Assembly: GCF_000090795.2 (NCBI RefSeq)
Contig: NW_003546243.1
Span: 1,097,712-1,161,711 of the forward strand
Origin: Amphimedon queenslandica
Lineage: Eukaryota > Porifera > Demospongiae > Haplosclerida > Niphatidae
Reading direction: 5' to 3'
Length of the DNA: 64,000 nucleotides
Under the pieces are notes generated by a model that saw only the letters and a list, made by a program, of their open reading frames with translations, was not told the origin of the DNA and did not search any database. The position numbers and the translations under genes are program-made. This document shows positions 59,827-64,000 of the stretch, one piece after another (position 1 is the stretch's first letter; every line of letters begins with the position of its first letter).

Positions 59827-62383
59827 CTCCAACATCAAATATACAAGTAGTATCAAGAGAGAGAGAGAGAGGAGGAGGAGGAGAATGTACATCTATATAC
59901 AGTGTACATGTATATGTATGTACACTGTATATAAAGTATATGTAGAGTGCAATACAAGAGCTATAGGCATGAGGAGCCAGAATTCTGGCACTGTCTGACA
60001 TAGTAGGAACACTAGAGACGTCTAGGATTAACAACAAAGTAAAATGATGACTAAACTGGGAAAACAATCTAACAGAGTGAGAGATATGAAGGCAAAGGAT
60101 TAGGAGAATGAGCATATTCTGCTCCACCATATATGCCCACACAAAGAGAAGTGAAAGAGGACAACATACCTATTACGTATAGACTTACAGAAAACTGCAT
60201 AATTCTACAGTGTTAACATCAATCAGTAGATAAAAGGGAAGGGCTGTGTATGGGTTTGTGTACTGGTATAGTTCAATGCTCTCCTAATGAAGATATTTTA
60301 ATTGGCCAAAAAAAATGAACTATTTTGACCAAAAATGGCCACAAGAAATTCTAGATTATATAACGCTTTTGACGTTACATGTACATGTGTGCATGTAGCA
60401 ATTATTCTCATGAAAAACTTTTGATTTATAAGCATTTTAAGAATTTTCAGATTTTGGCCAAAGACCAACAATCTATATGATATGTAGATGTAGATGTAGA
60501 TGTACATGTACATTGCCAAAAATTGCCACAAGAATTCGTTATGCTAAAAGTCTTAAGCACAGTATACGCACGTATAGGAAAACCAAATCTTGAAACTAAA
60601 ACAACATGTACATGTTCATAGTAAAAGATGGGAAACAGTAGTATAAAGGAGGTATGGTGCTGAGGTACAGTATGTACTGTATAATCCCTTTAATGCCCAG
60701 TTCTCATGTACACGACTTCCATATATAGGCAAAATTAAAAGAATTATAGAAAAGGGACGAGAGAGGGAGAGGGAATATAAAGAAGGAAATGTAATTAAAA
60801 TTACAATATGTACAATGAATAAATGCTGATACAAATAAAGGGAATTAATAAGACCAATCTTTCCTTTCCCAAACAAGATGCTAAGAACAACATGCATGTT
60901 CTGTACATAAAGATGACTCAAAAATCAAAGAGATGATCCCTCAAAAGTGCAGGGACACATCATCACTTTACTTCATCAATCAGCTTCAGGAAGAGAAATA
61001 AAGACGACCTGTCTCCATTCTTTTCCTCTCTCTCTCCCTCTCAATTAGATTTGAGCAATGTAATGTACATGCATGTTCATAATGTACTCTCCTCGTACTA
61101 CATGTACATGTACATGTACCTGTAACTCTAAGGTTTAGTGGCCACTGCATTACATAAAGACACCTACACTGTACATATGCTAATTGCTGATAAGCAAATT
61201 AAATTGTACATTAAAAGTACAAATGTACAACAAAAGAGGAAATAGTTTTGCATACTTAATAAGTAATGGGTTCTATCACCATTGGGTCTTAATAATAGCA
61301 ATACTACTACTAATAATAATTATTACTGCAGTAGTCATACTGTACAACAGAAGAAGACAGAGAAAGGTCCCATGCAGCCAATAGAAATTAAATGAATTAT
61401 GTCCTTGAGGGCATTGTAAGGTTACATAAAAAGGGAGAGAGAGGAGGAGAAACATGATATAAGATGTAGAGTCTATTAGATTTCAACCACATTAAAATTG
61501 CCACAGGTGCTACACAAACATGTAAGTGGATTAAGAAGAGTTTTTTATGTCTGTAATATGGTTTTAAATGTACTGCATTTCATGCACATATACATGTACA
61601 ATGTAAAGAGATTATTCCAGTAATTAAAACATACACATGAAAGAACACACAATGCCATACATGTATGTCTATTTCAGACTAAGACATTTGTATGGTTTGG
61701 AGACTAGAGCATAATTATCTTGACATCATACACTTAATTAAAATTAGAGTCCTGCTAAACATTGATTAATGATAATTAATTGAGATGGCAAGTATGCACA
61801 CAATGCACACGGATCCTACATGTACACTGTACATGTACATTGTACAGTGTATTGTATTTGAACTACAGGCAGTACATGTAAAGGGGAAGTAAGGGTGTAA
61901 CACCTGTTGAGTTATGTGGGTCAGTATAAAGAGTCTTTGAGTAATTAGTGAATGAGAAACAGGTGCTTATAAGCACATACATGTACATGTACAATCAAAA
62001 GACCTTTACCATCACACACACACACACACCAACAAATTAATGTACATGTACATGTACAGTACATGTACATGTATACATGTACATGTACTATAATTGCAAT
62101 CAAGGCAAAAGGAGGAAGACTAGGAGTGGTACAGTGTATGTACGTATATAAACTAAGACATCAATAATTTGTACCACACACTGATCAATCCTTTGATCAT
62201 CTCTGTACTAATAACAAAAACCCAACGGAAATAAACGTACCCGTACCTGTACCTGTACACGCATGCACTATACATCAACTATGGACTAGAAAACTAGTTG
62301 GCTACAATTACATGTCCAATGACACTCTATATATCGTATTTCAAAGATTGATCCACCCAACTACCACCACAAACAAACAAAAC

Positions 62384-62455
62384 CTTCATCAGATCAATCC
62401 TCCGGCAAGTCTGGCCCCATAGGCATGCAACTACAAGGCGGCATGAAAGAGCCAT
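62384..62455 (-). CDS. candidate first exon of the minus-strand gene
   Basis: An ATG at 62455 in good context (aagaATGG) is followed by 24 codons (MALSCRLVVACLWGQTCRRI, DLMK) up to an aag|gttttg donor. It ends in phase 0. Another frame is open too, so the call is tentative. Confidence 0.25.
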
Positions 62456-63311
62456 TCTTTTTGAAGGCACCACACTAAGAGACAGTTATGACTTGTCATT
62501 AATAAATATGATTAGGTTCTGGGATAACAGAGGTCTTAATGTGCATGCAAACACACTGTCATACTATGCATGTTCATGATGTATGTACATGCACATGTGC
62601 AGTACATGTGCAGTGCATGTATAGGCAGCTTTCAGTATTACATGCACAATGATAGAGCATGAAAAGGAGGTTTCCTGTTAGTGGTTGTAGCTATTAGAAC
62701 AGGATTTAACACTTGTGAGAAAAAGTATCTAATTAAAGTATGATTATGAAGGAAATAGCAAGTCAAATTTACATAATCATGATCTAACGTATAATATAAT
62801 AATGGTGATATAAACTACTCATTAGTGAATGAAAGGACTATTATGACACCATATCCCAATCAATTGACACTCTATCACGTATATGTACGTAATTACACAG
62901 TGACATATCAATCCTTTGATGCTTGATACAATAAGAAAATTGAAGAGCTTTCTATAGACATTATAATTATAGTAATTACATGTGAATGTGCTTCAGATGG
63001 GAACGGTGGTGGCATATGATGAACAAACAGACACAACAAAATAAAATTAATAAGTACATTAAGCTTACATCATACATTAGTCACTGACTCACATCACATA
63101 CACACACATACTGTACGTCATGTAGTCGGACTCTAATTAAGAAGTCTAGAAATTGATATATTACTTTGCCAGACAGTGGTAAGTGTGATCTAAAATCTGA
63201 GGATAGTGACAATCCTTAGAGAGGCATAGCAGGCAACAACCATTCATTAATAACCACTCATCAACGCAATAGAAAAAGAGTTGAGACAACCACAAATACA
63301 TGCGCATAAAA

Positions 63312-63312
<1 letters not shown>

Positions 63313-63368
<56 letters not shown>

Positions 63369-63386
63369 TGATGATGATGATGATGT
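63313..63386. repeat. (AAT)n microsatellite grading into (GAT)n
   Basis: A pure AAT run of nearly 60 bp is followed by five GAT units. Confidence 0.96.
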
Positions 63387-63419
63387 GCATTCAAGTGCAG
63401 TGTATTTTACCAAAAATGA

Positions 63420-63960
63420 CTAAGCTACAAATCTCCATTTTAATAATTTTTCTCTGATACATATACATACAGTATACTTATATGTTATATATAGAGTTTG
63501 AGCTAATTCCGATCAAATTTGTAAATTTTAGAAATTTTTAAAATTGCTTCAAAATCAGGTCAAACACCCTGTACTGTAATACAGGGTGTTTGTCCAAAAT
63601 TCACCAAAAATGAAAAGGAGAGCATTCTGCATTTTTATAATTTTTTTCTGATACACATACTGTACACGTTCTTATGTTGCGTAGAAGTTTGGAGTCATTC
63701 CAATCAAATTTGAATTTTTTAAAAATTTTTAAAGTTGCTCAAAAATAGGGCCAAAGTCCCTTGTACATATGGCCTTTGGCAAAATTTTGGCAAAAACGAC
63801 TAGGAAAGAATTCTCCATTTTTTTATCCATACATGTACATGCATACATGTTCTAATGTTATTTATCAAATTTGAGCAGATTTAAATGAGAATTAGATTTT
63901 CTACAAATTTTTTAAATTGCATAAATTCCAAATTTGGGCTAAAACCATGTACAGGCAAAC
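63420..63960. repeat. three MITE-like copies at the window end
   Basis: Family core (gagtttgagctaattccgat, gaaatttttaaaattgcttc) and the junction palindrome ccctgtactgtaatacaggg at 63568-63587 identify the gtacaggg family, in the same orientation as the copies at 1-242. The last copy continues toward the window edge. Confidence 0.8.
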
Positions 63961-64000
63961 TATGAAGCCACTAGCCAACTAGACAGATGATGACATAAAG

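Larger units (their letters stand above)
50960..62700. other. gene-poor region dense in (ATGTAC)n palindromic runs and GA tracts
   Basis: Runs such as tacatgtacatgtacatgta occur dozens of times. Examples: 52048-52075, 54563-54585, 54825-54847, 54855-54885, 58983-59012, 61100-61120, 61978-61992 and 62041-62090. ATGTAC repeated in tandem is self-complementary in every frame, so each run can fold on itself. Separate GA runs occur near 51618, 52637 and 59640, and a CT run at 50981-51001. Very few exon-like ORFs are present. Part is probably intron of a minus-strand gene. Confidence 0.7.

Noticed and set aside
59630-60142. 170-residue minus-strand ORF taken as a whole
   Set aside because: It runs through a GA/CT repeat (SLSLSL stretches) and ATGTAC runs. 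Only the inner hydrophobic part looks exon-like and was listed separately as tentative.
1-64000. tRNA or rRNA genes
   Set aside because: I saw no A/B-box pair with a foldable cloverleaf and no conserved rRNA blocks; a covariance-model scan would be the proper test.

Overview
The window is animal nuclear DNA. It is AT-rich, and its genes are cut into many small exons by short GT-AG introns (often 45-100 bp). They encode metazoan families: collagen prolyl 4-hydroxylase alpha, TGF-beta ligands, a ZU5-UPA protein and a STAC-type C1/SH3 adaptor. Short introns, gene spacings of 50-500 bp and abundant intronic MITE-like repeats fit an early-branching animal. A demosponge such as Amphimedon is my best inference, not something the sequence proves. 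Exon coordinates were read by eye from splice sites and reading-frame continuity, without transcript support. Layout: 1-760 repeats in an intron; 760-2281 (+) 3' part of a STAC-like C1-SH3-SH3 protein; 2659-7244 (-) complete collagen prolyl 4-hydroxylase alpha subunit with a duplicated 71-bp exon pair; 7245-7680 divergent promoter region; 8426-10004 (+) four-transmembrane protein; 11890-19104 (+) large disordered adaptor with YxxM motifs and C-terminal ZU5-UPA; 19226-21039 (+) Golgi-type membrane protein joining a degenerate epimerase-like domain to a glycosyltransferase-like domain; 21340-26653 (+) PH-domain adaptor; 27031-29602 (-) fold-type I PLP aminotransferase; 29654-30406 (+) PLP-binding protein PLPBP/YggS, 51 bp from the aminotransferase start. 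Then 30887-32585 (+) two tandem secreted ML/NPC2-like proteins; 33740-36905 (+) a second degenerate epimerase-like protein, carrying cysteine modules and an EGF-like domain; 36986-37534 (-) a small unknown ORF; 39252-43723 (+) a disordered unknown protein; 47903-49025 and 49786-50959 (+) a tandem pair of TGF-beta ligands. From 51 kb to the end DNA is gene-poor, full of (ATGTAC)n palindromic runs and GA tracts, with two convincing and a few doubtful minus-strand exons of an unrecognised gene. Links between genes are inferred. The ZU5-UPA protein has four YxxM tyrosine motifs, the usual PI3-kinase SH2 docking sequence, and two genes downstream lies a PH-domain adaptor, so both may act at the membrane in phosphotyrosine/phosphoinositide signalling. 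The aminotransferase and PLPBP share a very short divergent promoter and a common cofactor, PLP. The two TGF-beta genes are a tandem duplication with a patch of perfect identity in the propeptide and a striking difference in the mature ligand: one has lost the cysteine that links the dimer.
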